Below are positions 33,905-43,192 of a stretch of DNA of 64,000 nucleotides, piece by piece (position 1 is the first letter of the stretch; each line of letters opens with the position of its first letter). This DNA comes from Burkholderia arboris (GTDB lineage Bacteria; Pseudomonadota; Gammaproteobacteria; Burkholderiales; Burkholderiaceae): NCBI RefSeq assembly GCF_902499125.1, contig NZ_CABVPX010000002.1, positions 367,171 to 431,170 on the forward strand, read 5' to 3'. Under the pieces are notes generated by a model. That model worked only from the letters and a program-made list of their open reading frames with translations, was not told the origin of the DNA and did not search any database. A program made the position numbers and the translations under genes.

Positions 33905-36841
33905 TTATTTCTGGTAGTAGAACGGGGCATCGCTCGCATCGATATCGCATCGCGTTTGCAACGCTTCTTGCAGGAGCGTCGGCGTATATGCGGCGATCAA
34001 GGTCAAGCGGTCGGCGGCCTTTTTGCTGAGGCCAGTCACCGCGTAGGTGCGAACCACGCCCCCTCCGTCCAGCGGCCTCCCTTTACCGTCTTCGGTCAAT
34101 GTTGGCGCCGCCCCGCCGACTCCGCTGCTGGCATGAGTGATGGTGGGCGGTTTCACAGTGCCATCTAGCGGATAGACAATCGTCAACACCAAGCGTGGCT
34201 CGTATGTAAGGTAGACACCGCTGCTGCTGGGCAGCGGTATGGGCGAGTGCTTGGCGCCGACAACCTTCCACTCGCTATCCTCTAACTTCGGCGCACAGAC
34301 AGCGTTTACATATGCCCTGTTCTCATCATCGAGGGTGGTGTATGTCTCCCTAGAAGCCCGTCCCAGCAACTCGCGCTTACCAAAAGTCCCGTCGTTAAGC
34401 CAAAAGCCGAGCGGAGTGAATTGGGCCTGCTCAGCCTGCCACACCCACCATATGCCCATTCCCAAAAGAATCACACCGGCGACAAGCCAACCCCCTACGG
34501 GTATACCGGCTACGACGCTCGCCATTGTCCCGCCCGCCGCGAGCACACCACCGCCCGTGGTCAAAGCTGCTCCTCCCAGCCCCAGACCGACGCCGGCCAA
34601 CGCATACGCTTTGGCTGCCTCGTGGTTCCCAATGCTCTTTTGATCAGCTGCTTTGAACCAGTTTGAAAGCGCATCAAACAGAGCTCCCGCATAACCGAAC
34701 AACCGTAGTGCTCCGGCACCGGCGAGACGTTGCAACAGAAATCCGGAAATTGATGCCCGCGAGTAAACAGCCGGCATCAGTGCCCTTGTGTTCATAAGAA
34801 CTCCGTTCGTTGCACTTCCGATACCCATGAATGCGGCCATCAAATTCCATTGCGCTCCATAGCTCTTGTCCGAACGGAAAGTAATAGCGGCATTTTTCAG
34901 GTTAATGAGACTAAAGAACGCCACCCCACCCGCTACTCCGCGCTCAAACACTTGCAGGAACGGATTGGCGACGCGTGTCATCGGCGTCAACCGCTGGAAC
35001 ACGGCAAGCTCCATGGTGTCCCCTGCCCCCATGGCAATCGATCCTCGCGCCACTGTGCCGCGAGGAAATCCTGCCGCGTCATCCAAGGCATCCGCCGCTT
35101 CCGGGAGTGTCAATCCGCGCACGATCACGCGGTCCTGATAGCGTGTTTCCACCATGTTCACAAGACGATTGGCATCTTCCACTGTGCCCATGCCAGCCAA
35201 TTGATGGACGCGGTTCGCCACTGCGTCACGTGCCGCGCCGTGCCACGGGCGAGTCTGAGTCCCCGCCCTCGGGAATCGACTGAGCGTGTAGACACTCACC
35301 TGCTCCATCAAGAAATGCAACGCCACGTAGCGCATAAGCTGTCCCAGACCCTTGCTGAACGCGGCATCCGTGGCGACATCTTTCTTGTTCTCCCAAAGCG
35401 TGTCCGCAAACCCCTTGTCATGGTCAATATTGATCAGAATGGGATTGGTCTTCCACGGCAGTTTCCACCACCGCTCGAACAACTCGCGCTCGTTGTCCTT
35501 CTTGCCAGGCGGCGTCGTTTCGGTCCCCCAGATCATGCTCTCGATGCAGATAGCAAATGCGAGCGCGTGACTGGTGGACGAATTCGGATCCTCGGTGTCA
35601 TAGCGCAGGAATGAGGTACCCATATCGTTCGCGGACTTTGTTGTCTGGTAGTTCTCCAACCATTTGCAGCGGTCGTTCTTGTGGTCCAGTACCACTCCAT
35701 GGCGCTTTCCGATTTCCTTGGCAAACTCCTGCATGAACTTCACACGATCCGCCTCCCGGACATGACGGGCATAGAGCCCGGCCGCGTTCGACAAGACCGC
35801 GGAGCGCTGGCCAATCGGTTCGATGGGCATGGCATCGAGTTGCCGACGGGCATTGGGGTACGAGGACGGGCGATGCCGGGCCGGTTCGCGCTCGATGACG
35901 GCCAGGTTGTCGGCAAAGCGTTTGCGGATCCACTCTCGCTCGTCGATATCCCGTTGCAGGGTGCGGTCAAACTCTTCCCGATTCTTGCCGGCCAAACCCT
36001 TCTTCTGAGCGTATGCGGATTCATAGATGCGCTCGATCAACTCGGCGATCAGCATCTTCCGAAATCGTTTCACGTCGCCGTACGTGCTCGACTTGTCTGG
36101 CGCGGAGTTGTAGCTCTCCATGGCCTGGCGCGCTTGGAAGAACAGGCCGCCAAGGTCCTGCACCAGCGCGATGTTGTCGCGCATGACCACGGCTATTTGC
36201 TTGGCAGGCGCAACGGCTTTCATGCTGGTGAGCAGTGCCTTGGCTGTCGGGATGACGTTTTTTAGTTTCCACGGCGAGAAATCGAGGTTGGTGCCTTTGA
36301 ATTCCTCCACCAGGTCGCCCATCCCTTCGGCGGCGAAGGTGTGTTTCGCTGGTGCGTCGGCCTGCCAGGCCTTGATGTCGATGGTGGTCGCCAACTGGGT
36401 GCGAATGCCATCTTGGTCGGACTGGATGGCGCGGATTTTCCGCTCAGTCAACAAGGTGTCCGTCAGCAAAAGATGAACGACGGAGCACTCCCGCGCCCAG
36501 ATATGGCGAACGGTGTGCCCAGGCTTGTAGTCTTTGAGCGCGCCTTCCAGGGAGCGGTGCTTGGATTGCAGCTCGATGAACTGTCCGCTCTCTTCATTCA
36601 CTCGCCAAACGAAGACGTCTCCTTGCGTCTCGTCGAACAGGTAGATAAAACCGCCACCGATGCAACGCAAGCCATATTGGGCATGATCTAGCGCTCTGAA
36701 GCTCCGGTCCAGCGAGGGCAGCTCGTAGGGATAGAGTGAACCGCCTTTCGGTTTAGCATGAGCGGAGTAGCGCAAGGGAAACAAGGGGATACGAGCGTGG
36801 CAGCTTTCGCGAGCGCTGGCGTATGAGGTCGTTCCGGCCAT
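33905..36841 (-). CDS. VasX-like T6SS effector (BTH_I2691 family)
   Basis: A 978-residue protein. The N-terminus has RIPLFPLRYSAHAKPK, as in VasX and related effectors that carry an N-terminal VasX/MIX-type delivery domain. A long, mainly helical centre follows. Near residues 745-800 is a strongly hydrophobic glycine-rich region (LAGVGLGLGGAAL, then VAGIPVGGWLVAGVILLGMG) expected to insert into membranes, then a soluble C-terminal domain. This layout suggests a pore-forming toxin. GAAGGAG precedes the ATG at 36841. It lies between a DUF4123 adaptor (two-base gap) and the candidate immunity gene, forming a vgrG-adaptor-effector-immunity module. Toxicity is inferred from family and layout. Confidence 0.82.
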   Translation of the reverse strand: MAGTTSYASARESCHARIPLFPLRYSAHAKPKGGSLYPYELPSLDRSFRALDHAQYGLRCIGGGFIYLFDETQGDVFVWRVNEESGQFIELQSKHRSLEGALKDYKPGHTVRHIWARECSVVHLLLTDTLLTERKIRAIQSDQDGIRTQLATTIDIKAWQADAPAKHTFAAEGMGDLVEEFKGTNLDFSPWKLKNVIPTAKALLTSMKAVAPAKQIAVVMRDNIALVQDLGGLFFQARQAMESYNSAPDKSSTYGDVKRFRKMLIAELIERIYESAYAQKKGLAGKNREEFDRTLQRDIDEREWIRKRFADNLAVIEREPARHRPSSYPNARRQLDAMPIEPIGQRSAVLSNAAGLYARHVREADRVKFMQEFAKEIGKRHGVVLDHKNDRCKWLENYQTTKSANDMGTSFLRYDTEDPNSSTSHALAFAICIESMIWGTETTPPGKKDNERELFERWWKLPWKTNPILINIDHDKGFADTLWENKKDVATDAAFSKGLGQLMRYVALHFLMEQVSVYTLSRFPRAGTQTRPWHGAARDAVANRVHQLAGMGTVEDANRLVNMVETRYQDRVIVRGLTLPEAADALDDAAGFPRGTVARGSIAMGAGDTMELAVFQRLTPMTRVANPFLQVFERGVAGGVAFFSLINLKNAAITFRSDKSYGAQWNLMAAFMGIGSATNGVLMNTRALMPAVYSRASISGFLLQRLAGAGALRLFGYAGALFDALSNWFKAADQKSIGNHEAAKAYALAGVGLGLGGAALTTGGGVLAAGGTMASVVAGIPVGGWLVAGVILLGMGIWWVWQAEQAQFTPLGFWLNDGTFGKRELLGRASRETYTTLDDENRAYVNAVCAPKLEDSEWKVVGAKHSPIPLPSSSGVYLTYEPRLVLTIVYPLDGTVKPPTITHASSGVGGAAPTLTEDGKGRPLDGGGVVRTYAVTGLSKKAADRLTLIAAYTPTLLQEALQTRCDIDASDAPFYYQK

Positions 36842-36843
36842 GC

Positions 36844-37731
36844 TCAGGCTCCTTCGGTAAGCAGATGGTTCAACGCCCCGGTCGCACGAGCGCCCGGTGT
36901 CAGGTTTGCGTCGCCCAACAAGGCGACGACGGCATGCGCGTGCGCCAGATAGGCGGGGTGGCGGAACGCCTCCATCGCAGTTTCCAAATGGTGCGGCTCC
37001 TGGAAGCCCCATTGGTAAAGTTGCTCCAGCCAGATCCGTGTTTGCTGGCGAGCGCTATCGCGGAAGCTATGGGGGGCGCCCAGTGTGAGCGCCGTCTGCT
37101 TGCGCAACTGGTAGTCGGCCAAGCCAGCATCGATGGCAGCCATCTCAGGGGCGGAAAACTGGAAGCCCCCCTGCACCTGGTAGCCACCTGCAGACTGCCG
37201 ATAGCGCCACCATTGGTGGTCCGGGCCCAGGTTCTCCCGCCACTGCAGTTCTTGCACCGGGCCAAGCAGTGTGCCGGCACGATGCGGGTCCAAGGCTTGC
37301 AACACGCTAGCCAATGCCGCCGTTTCCTGAAGACGAAAGCGTGCCTTCTTGCCGTCGGGCATGTGCACGAAAAGAATTTCGCGCAGGTGGGCCAGCACGG
37401 TCTCCATGGGTTCGGGCGTCACCAGGAGCACGGCGGCGCCGGTTGGCGACCATACGTCAATGAAGGTGCTCGCCAGAGCCGAACCCGGTCCGTACTGGAC
37501 CAGCATCGGCCCCCGGGTGTCGTAGTCGTGGTATTCGGTTTCACGCCACACCCAGCGTTGCGTACAGGTGAAATCCAGCGAGCGCACTGTATCCGCGATG
37601 GTGTGCTCTTCCGGCGTATTGGGTTGCGCCAGCAGCCACTCGTCCAGTATTTCGCTCTCCAGCAACAGGTAAGTCGAAGGAGAGGTATCCGTGGTCGCTG
37701 GCAGTATCGGTTGCTCCAGTGCCTCAAGCAT
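36844..37731 (-). CDS. DUF4123 domain adaptor/chaperone (Tap/TEC type)
   Basis: A 295-residue DUF4123 protein. These act as adaptor chaperones that load a specific effector onto VgrG before firing. The N-terminal YLLLESEILDEWLLA and the central LREILFVHMPDGKKARFRLQ (with the family-typical FRxxDP-like region followed by LQALDPHRAGTLLGPV) support the call. The C-terminal helical part probably grips cargo. It starts three bases after the vgrG stop and ends three bases before the effector start, so its cargo is almost certainly the adjacent VasX-like protein. Confidence 0.88.
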   Translation of the reverse strand: MLEALEQPILPATTDTSPSTYLLLESEILDEWLLAQPNTPEEHTIADTVRSLDFTCTQRWVWRETEYHDYDTRGPMLVQYGPGSALASTFIDVWSPTGAAVLLVTPEPMETVLAHLREILFVHMPDGKKARFRLQETAALASVLQALDPHRAGTLLGPVQELQWRENLGPDHQWWRYRQSAGGYQVQGGFQFSAPEMAAIDAGLADYQLRKQTALTLGAPHSFRDSARQQTRIWLEQLYQWGFQEPHHLETAMEAFRHPAYLAHAHAVVALLGDANLTPGARATGALNHLLTEGA

Positions 37732-37733
37732 TG

Positions 37734-39860
37734 TCAGCCTCCCCGGAAGTTGCCGCATGGGCAATCGGAGCGTGGGCAACTCCCGTCACTGCGCTTCATG
37801 CAGAGCACATCAAACGGCAGGCCCTCGGCAGGGACGCCCACTGGGGCGGGTACCGTACTTGTGCCCCCACTGCTCTGCGTCATTGGTCCCTTTACTCGAA
37901 TCGCCACGCCTTCCAGCGTGATGCCACCGCCGTCGATGCGCACGGTGCCGCCCGGGCCTTTGACCTCCAGAACCTCGGCCGCACGGATTTCATAAACTTT
38001 GGTGCGATGCCGAATTGCTTGCCCCGCCTCCAGTTCGACACGCCCCTGCACGCGCTGCGTTAGATGCCCGCCGATATCTACTGTGTGATCCGCCACGGTC
38101 TTGTCGCGGCGATGGTTGCCGACTTCCTCGGTTCGGTCCTTGCCGGTGTGGATCGTGTGGTTGCGGCCGATGCCCAGGAGGTCGTCCTGCCCGATGTCGT
38201 GGCGTCGATCCTGGCCGACGGTGACCTGCTCGTCGCGACCTACGGTTTCTTTGCGATCGTTACCGATGACGATCGTTTCGTCGTGTCCCACCTGCTCGCT
38301 GCGGTCGTTGCCCACGACGGTGGCTTCGTCGTGGTTGACGTGGATGTTCTGATCCCTCTGTGCGTGGACGTAGATTTCCTCCTGATCCTTCTCGTCCTCG
38401 AAGCGCAGTTCGTTGTAGCCCTCACCCTTGTGCGTCTGGCTCTTGATCGTCATCCGCGTCTTGTGTCGCGGCAGTTCGTACGGCGGCAACTGCAGGCGGT
38501 TGTACGCCCGCCCAATGATGAGCGGCTGGTCCGGATCGCCATCCAGGTTGACCACGATCACTTCCTGCCCGATGCGCGGGATCGCCATATGCCCCCACGT
38601 CGCGCCAGCCCAGTTCTGCGCGACCTGGATCCAGCACGAGCTGTGCTCGTCGTGCTTGCCCTCGCGATCCCATGGGAACTGCACCTTCACCCGGCCGAAT
38701 TCGTCGGTGTAGATCTCTTCGCCTTCGGGGCCCACCACCGTTGCCGGCTGCGGACCGTCGATACGCGGGCGCGGCAGCGGCTCGGCGCGCCATTCCGCGT
38801 CGTCGGGCACCAGCACCACTTCGTAGCGATAGTGCGTGCCTTGTTGCGCGTCGGCGCTCTCCTCCGCCTGACTGGCGTATTGCTTGCCGTGATGCACGAT
38901 GCTCACTGACCGCCAGCCGCGGTTCATGTCCTCACGTGGGTGACCGGTGAGGTCGAAGGCGAGGCCCGGTTGCAGGCGCGCGTCGTCGCCGCTAACCAGT
39001 GCGATACGCGCATCGCGGCGGTGGCCGCGCAGGCGGTCCTGCGTGAATGCCTTGCCGCTGGGCTCGTGCTTGTAGCGGCCCGGATAGTCGTAGCGCGCGT
39101 AGCCGCGGCCCTGGTGATCCAGGTCCGCGCCCTTGCGCGGGTATTCGTGCGGATAGCGTGGACTCTTGAACGTGTAGTCGCGCTGCACCTGGCGCGCGGT
39201 GCGCACGTTCTCGGTGTACGCGAAGGTGCGCAGGCATGGCTGCGGCTGGTCGCCACCGGGCGTGGGGTTGTACAGCACTGGCTCGCCCTGCTGGCGACCG
39301 AAAATAAAGAGGCGATCGCAATGGATCAGGCGATGCCCGTCCGCCTTGTGCTGGAACGCGTAGAAAAAGCCCTCCTCGCGCAGCATGCGTTCGATGAAAT
39401 CGTAGTCGGTGTCGCCAGCCTGCACGCAGTACTCGCGCGCCAGATGCTCGTTGGTGACACGCTGTTCATAGTCCAGCGTTTGATGGTGTGCCTTGAGCAC
39501 GGCCGTGGCGATCTCGGGCACGCTCAGGGTCTGGAAGATGCGCCAGTCGGAGGACAGCTTCAGGCGCGCCAGGCGCGGCTCAACGACCGCGGAGTACCGG
39601 GTACGTCGAAAGCCCATGTCGCCTTGCACGAAACTTGACACCGCGCCGTGCACGTAACGCACGGGCACGCCGCCTTGCCAGATCGTGAGCAGGCCGTTGC
39701 GGTCGAGCACCTGACCGAAGTCGATGGCGGCGTTGGCGCTGGCCAGTTCCACCCGCAACAGGAAGGTCTCGGACAGGCCCTCGTGCAGGGTGAACTCGAC
39801 GACCTCGAATGATTCGTCGCCGGCGGTGAAGGTAAAGCGCAGGTCGGATTGCGTAGGCAT
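37734..39860 (-). CDS. vgrG: VgrG spike protein (TssI)
   Basis: A 708-residue spike protein. The gp27-like base starts at DLRFTFTAGDESFEVVEFTL, the gp5-like OB fold lies near residues 370-450 (ATVVGPEGEEIYTDEFGRVK, then QVAQNWAGATWGHMAIPRIG), and the beta-helical needle follows with repeated VG-D motifs (VGNDRSEQVGHDETIVIGND). The C-terminal domain ends with a cysteine-rich tail (CMKRSDGSCPRSDCPC). The long upstream open frame is not VgrG; ATG at 39860 gives the normal start. A decayed partial copy of the OB-fold region lies at 58417-58804. Confidence 0.95.
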   Translation of the reverse strand: MPTQSDLRFTFTAGDESFEVVEFTLHEGLSETFLLRVELASANAAIDFGQVLDRNGLLTIWQGGVPVRYVHGAVSSFVQGDMGFRRTRYSAVVEPRLARLKLSSDWRIFQTLSVPEIATAVLKAHHQTLDYEQRVTNEHLAREYCVQAGDTDYDFIERMLREEGFFYAFQHKADGHRLIHCDRLFIFGRQQGEPVLYNPTPGGDQPQPCLRTFAYTENVRTARQVQRDYTFKSPRYPHEYPRKGADLDHQGRGYARYDYPGRYKHEPSGKAFTQDRLRGHRRDARIALVSGDDARLQPGLAFDLTGHPREDMNRGWRSVSIVHHGKQYASQAEESADAQQGTHYRYEVVLVPDDAEWRAEPLPRPRIDGPQPATVVGPEGEEIYTDEFGRVKVQFPWDREGKHDEHSSCWIQVAQNWAGATWGHMAIPRIGQEVIVVNLDGDPDQPLIIGRAYNRLQLPPYELPRHKTRMTIKSQTHKGEGYNELRFEDEKDQEEIYVHAQRDQNIHVNHDEATVVGNDRSEQVGHDETIVIGNDRKETVGRDEQVTVGQDRRHDIGQDDLLGIGRNHTIHTGKDRTEEVGNHRRDKTVADHTVDIGGHLTQRVQGRVELEAGQAIRHRTKVYEIRAAEVLEVKGPGGTVRIDGGGITLEGVAIRVKGPMTQSSGGTSTVPAPVGVPAEGLPFDVLCMKRSDGSCPRSDCPCGNFRGG

Positions 39861-39880
39861 GGTCGCTCCCGTGGCCTGGG

Positions 39881-40780
39881 TTACGGTTTGAGGATGTGAT
39901 CCAGCGATTGCAGGACCTGGTCGGTGGTGGCACCCAGCCTGATCGAGAAGAACAGGTAGGCGCCGACCAGTACGGCAAACGCGATCACCCAGGGTGTCCA
40001 GAGGGGCATCTGGCGCTTGAGGCGGTACCTGTACGTGGCGACGGTGGGCGCATCGGTGAGGCGCTCGGGCGTATCGCCGCGCAGCGGCCGCAGGATGCGG
40101 TGAAGCTTGACGATGATCGCGTTGAGCACGTCCTGCTGGTTGTGCTGTTGGCCGTATTTGCCCTGAAAGCCCAGGCAAAGGCAGAGGTATTTGAATTCCA
40201 GGACGTGGTGGTATCGCTCCGGCTCCATTTGCATGCGCGCGAGCACGGTGAAGAATTTTTCGCCGCCCCAGGTTTCGTTGTGGTGGTAGCTGAGCAGCGA
40301 GCGATTGCGCCAGAGCGAGCTGTTTCCCCAAGGAGTGGCCATGACAGCTTCGTCGATGAAGGTGCACAGCGCGTAGCGATAGGCCAGTTGGGTGGCGCCG
40401 TCGTAGCCGAGCTGACGCACTTCCTCGGATAGCGCGGTGATCTGGTCACGCACGCTGGCGTAGAGCGTGGGGATGTCGTCGCAGCGGTCGAGGCGGCGCA
40501 GGCGGATGACCAGGCCCAGCAGCGGCTGCGCGGCATCCACCAGGGGGTTGAGGCTGTAGCCGCGCAGCTGGAATTGAAGATCATCGTCGTGGTCGATGCG
40601 AAACACCGAATCGAAGAGCATGCTGCCCTTGTCCCCGACCGGGACGACGCGTGGGGTGCGCAGAAAGTCATCCGACTGTGCCGCCGGCAATTGCCCTGAC
40701 GGTTGGGGCGCCGGCTGAGGTACCCGCGACAGGGACTCGCGATCGATCCTGTCGTCGCCGATATCGACGGTGGTGTTCAT
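39881..40780 (-). CDS. tssL: T6SS inner-membrane protein TssL (DotU/IcmH family)
   Basis: A 299-residue TssL. The cytoplasmic DotU domain occupies residues 60-240 (NPLVDAAQPLLGLVIRLRRL, TFIDEAVMATPWG, the WGGEKFF motif and YEFKYLCLCLGFQGKYG-like segment). One C-terminal membrane helix follows near 255-277 (PWVIAFAVLVGAYLFFSIRL), which leaves almost no periplasmic tail, so there is no peptidoglycan-binding domain. TssL joins TssM and TssJ in the membrane complex. It starts one base before the tssK stop, consistent with coupling. Confidence 0.93.
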   Translation of the reverse strand: MNTTVDIGDDRIDRESLSRVPQPAPQPSGQLPAAQSDDFLRTPRVVPVGDKGSMLFDSVFRIDHDDDLQFQLRGYSLNPLVDAAQPLLGLVIRLRRLDRCDDIPTLYASVRDQITALSEEVRQLGYDGATQLAYRYALCTFIDEAVMATPWGNSSLWRNRSLLSYHHNETWGGEKFFTVLARMQMEPERYHHVLEFKYLCLCLGFQGKYGQQHNQQDVLNAIIVKLHRILRPLRGDTPERLTDAPTVATYRYRLKRQMPLWTPWVIAFAVLVGAYLFFSIRLGATTDQVLQSLDHILKP

Positions 40781-40781
40781 G

Positions 40782-42119
40782 TCATTGACTCCGAATGGCC
40801 CAGAACTGGAGCTCCAGTTCCGGGAAGTCGCCGGTGATGTGGAAGCCGAAACCGTTGGCGCCCTTTTGCATCAACTTTTGCCAGTTCGGATGCGTGCGAT
40901 CGAGCTGGAAGTAGGTAAAGCCGGCATGGAACGGCAGGTGGCGCGGTGCCACCGGCAGCGGGCTGAGTGGAATGCCGGGCAGTTGCAGACGGATGAGATC
41001 GAGCAGCGTTTGCTGGGAAGCGACCTTGGCCTGTTGCAGGAAAAGCTGGCGCAACTGGTCCAGCGGCATGCGTGCGCGCACGGCGAGAATGAATTCCGCA
41101 CTCTGCATAAGACTGGGGTCGCGGACCTGGGCGGTAAGTACGCCATGGCGCTCCTTGACCAGCGGCAACGACTCGGCGCGCGGTTGCAGCACGGTGCTGA
41201 GCACGCGGCGCAGGGTTTCCTGCAGCAGGTGGAAAGTGGCCTGCGGGTTGTCGTGCTGGTAGGCCGGAAATTCCGGCGGCACGCGCGCCTCGTCGGTGAA
41301 AGTGACGAGTTCGCCGCAGGCCTGGCCGCACGCGAGGTAGGCGTCGAGCGGATGCACGTCGCTGTCACGCGCCAGATGCCGGAACAGGTGCTGCCAGCGG
41401 TTGAGCGCTTGCAGCAGGTTGAAGTCGGTGACGTCGGCGACGCCGGCCTGGCCGGGCGAGCCAATGCGCTCGGCGATGCTCTTGGCGCGCTCGTGCGCCA
41501 GCGCAGCGATTTCTTCCATGAAATGCGCGAGCTGACTGATGGCTCGCAAGTGCAGGCCGGTAACGTGGAAGCCGCTATCCATCAGCAGGCTGCCATCGGG
41601 GCGGCGGTCGAGAATCCGGCCGATGGCCAGACCGGTGAAGGCGCTGCGATCGTCCCGCTCCAGCGCGAGTTGCAGGTTGGGTACGGCCATGGTCACGGCG
41701 ACATGGTTGCCCTGATGACTGTGGGTGTCGCGCACGTCTTCGGAGCGCGCGACGTAACGGGCATTGGCATAGGCGTCCGGCCAGCGGATTTCGGCCATGC
41801 CGTCGGAGCGCAGCGGCAGCGTGAGATAGACGGTCTGGTTGGCGGCGCTGGCATCGGTGATGTCCAGCGGCTCCGGCGGCGGCTGGTCGTGCGGGATGTC
41901 GAACGCAGTGCCGTCGGGCAGGATGCCGCGCGCACGCACGATTGCGATCTTGCCGATGGCTAGGAAATCCTGGTTCAACACCAGCTCGGCGAAACCGTAG
42001 CCGTACTTGCGCCCCAGACGGACGTTGACGTAGTGCTCGAGGTAGCGACTGGTTTGCTGGAAATGCTGGGGCTTGACGAAGAGCCCTTCGTTCCAAGCGA
42101 CGGGATTACGGGTGGTCAT
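40782..42119 (-). CDS. tssK: T6SS baseplate connector TssK
   Basis: A 445-residue TssK. The N-terminal VAWNEGLFVKPQHFQQTSRY is the family signature, and the chain ends with the domain that binds the TssL/TssM cytoplasmic parts. TssK links the baseplate (TssEFG-VgrG) to the membrane complex. Length is normal. The start overlaps the tssJ stop by four bases (ATGA), and the stop codon nearly touches the tssL start, so this part of the operon is tightly coupled. Confidence 0.95.
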   Translation of the reverse strand: MTTRNPVAWNEGLFVKPQHFQQTSRYLEHYVNVRLGRKYGYGFAELVLNQDFLAIGKIAIVRARGILPDGTAFDIPHDQPPPEPLDITDASAANQTVYLTLPLRSDGMAEIRWPDAYANARYVARSEDVRDTHSHQGNHVAVTMAVPNLQLALERDDRSAFTGLAIGRILDRRPDGSLLMDSGFHVTGLHLRAISQLAHFMEEIAALAHERAKSIAERIGSPGQAGVADVTDFNLLQALNRWQHLFRHLARDSDVHPLDAYLACGQACGELVTFTDEARVPPEFPAYQHDNPQATFHLLQETLRRVLSTVLQPRAESLPLVKERHGVLTAQVRDPSLMQSAEFILAVRARMPLDQLRQLFLQQAKVASQQTLLDLIRLQLPGIPLSPLPVAPRHLPFHAGFTYFQLDRTHPNWQKLMQKGANGFGFHITGDFPELELQFWAIRSQ

Positions 42120-43192
42120 GGTTGCTGGCTCGTTTGGGTGGCCGCCTCGCGGGACAGTCCGCGGGACAACTGCTGCGGACGAGAGGCCGGCTTGCGCAAC
42201 AGGCCCGGCGCGCTGTCGGTCGGTTCGCGCAGCGGGTCCCGTGCGCGATCGGTCGGTTCGCGCAACGGGACCGGCGCGCGGTAGGCTTCGTCTGTGATGG
42301 TGACGCGGGTGTCTTGCAGGGTGACCAGCAGGGCGTATTTGCGCCCGCGCGGTTCGAGCCGGAAAACTTCGTACCGGCGGATCGCATTGACATCGTGGAA
42401 GGCGGCTACGACAGCCACATAGCGAGCCTTGTCCTCGATGGGACTGAAATCGACGTACTTGAACTGGCCCGGTGCGAGGGTGTAGTCGTCCGCGGCAATA
42501 AAGGTACTGCCCAGCGCCTTCTTGGGGTTCTTGCTGACGAGATCGAGGTCGGCGTTTTCCAGCATGCTGTCGTCCTTGAGCTGGAGCACCTGGAAGGCGA
42601 TAGGTGTGGCGGCAGTGCTGAACGCTGGCGCTGATGACTTTGGTGCCAACGCCAGTGCGCTCGCTGCGGCCAAGCTGTCGCCCTTGCGGTACTGGCCCAG
42701 GTTTGGCTCGACGCCGGGCGTGTCCGCGAGCGGCAGGCTGCGGCGAAACCGCCCGTCCGGCGGCAAGGGTGGCTTGCTGGTGGGCGTGACGGTGAGGGAA
42801 TTCGGAAGCGGCCGCCCAGTGCCATGCGTCGGCAGTGGCGCCACACCCTCCTCGCCCTGCAAATGGTCCAGCAAGGCGCGCAAGCCGCTGATGAGCTCGC
42901 CCTTGGTGGCGCCGTTGAAGCTGACGGAATACGGGCCCTCCCCGACCAGCTTCTCCTCGGTCGGTTCATCGATCGCGGCGGCGCTGTCGGCGACCGACGC
43001 GCTGACAGGGTTGGGATTGACGTCGGCGCTGGCGTACAGGCTGAGAGCGATCTGGGTGGGCTGATCGTCAGGTGCGCCCACCGGGATGGACGGGTCCATC
43101 AAGACCCTGCCCGTCTTCTTGAACACATTGCCCACGGTGTTGCAGCCGGCGAGCAGTGTGCCGGCGAGCAGGAGCGCGAGGCTTCGCTTCAT
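42116..43192 (-). CDS. tssJ: T6SS lipoprotein TssJ, extended form
   Basis: A 358-residue outer-membrane lipoprotein. The lipobox LLAGC puts the lipidated cysteine at 17. TssJ-like parts are PTQIALSLYASADVNPNP near 45-62, with IAFQVLQLKDDSMLENADLD near 205 and YVDFSPIEDKARYVAVVAAF near 250. Usual TssJ proteins are about 150-190 residues; here a segment of about 140 residues, partly proline-rich, separates the first strand from the rest. The C-terminus carries three copies of an 11-residue repeat (PLREPTDRARD type). TssJ binds the periplasmic end of TssM. The insert is unusual and its role unknown. Confidence 0.88.
   Translation of the reverse strand: MKRSLALLLAGTLLAGCNTVGNVFKKTGRVLMDPSIPVGAPDDQPTQIALSLYASADVNPNPVSASVADSAAAIDEPTEEKLVGEGPYSVSFNGATKGELISGLRALLDHLQGEEGVAPLPTHGTGRPLPNSLTVTPTSKPPLPPDGRFRRSLPLADTPGVEPNLGQYRKGDSLAAASALALAPKSSAPAFSTAATPIAFQVLQLKDDSMLENADLDLVSKNPKKALGSTFIAADDYTLAPGQFKYVDFSPIEDKARYVAVVAAFHDVNAIRRYEVFRLEPRGRKYALLVTLQDTRVTITDEAYRAPVPLREPTDRARDPLREPTDSAPGLLRKPASRPQQLSRGLSREAATQTSQQP
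42195..42290 (-). repeat. Three tandem 33-bp repeats in the 3' end of tssJ
   Basis: Three copies of a 33-base unit encode PLREPTDRARD, PLREPTDSAPG and LLRKPASRPQQ. The first two are nearly identical and the last has diverged. Such in-frame repeats can change number by slippage. Confidence 0.75.
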
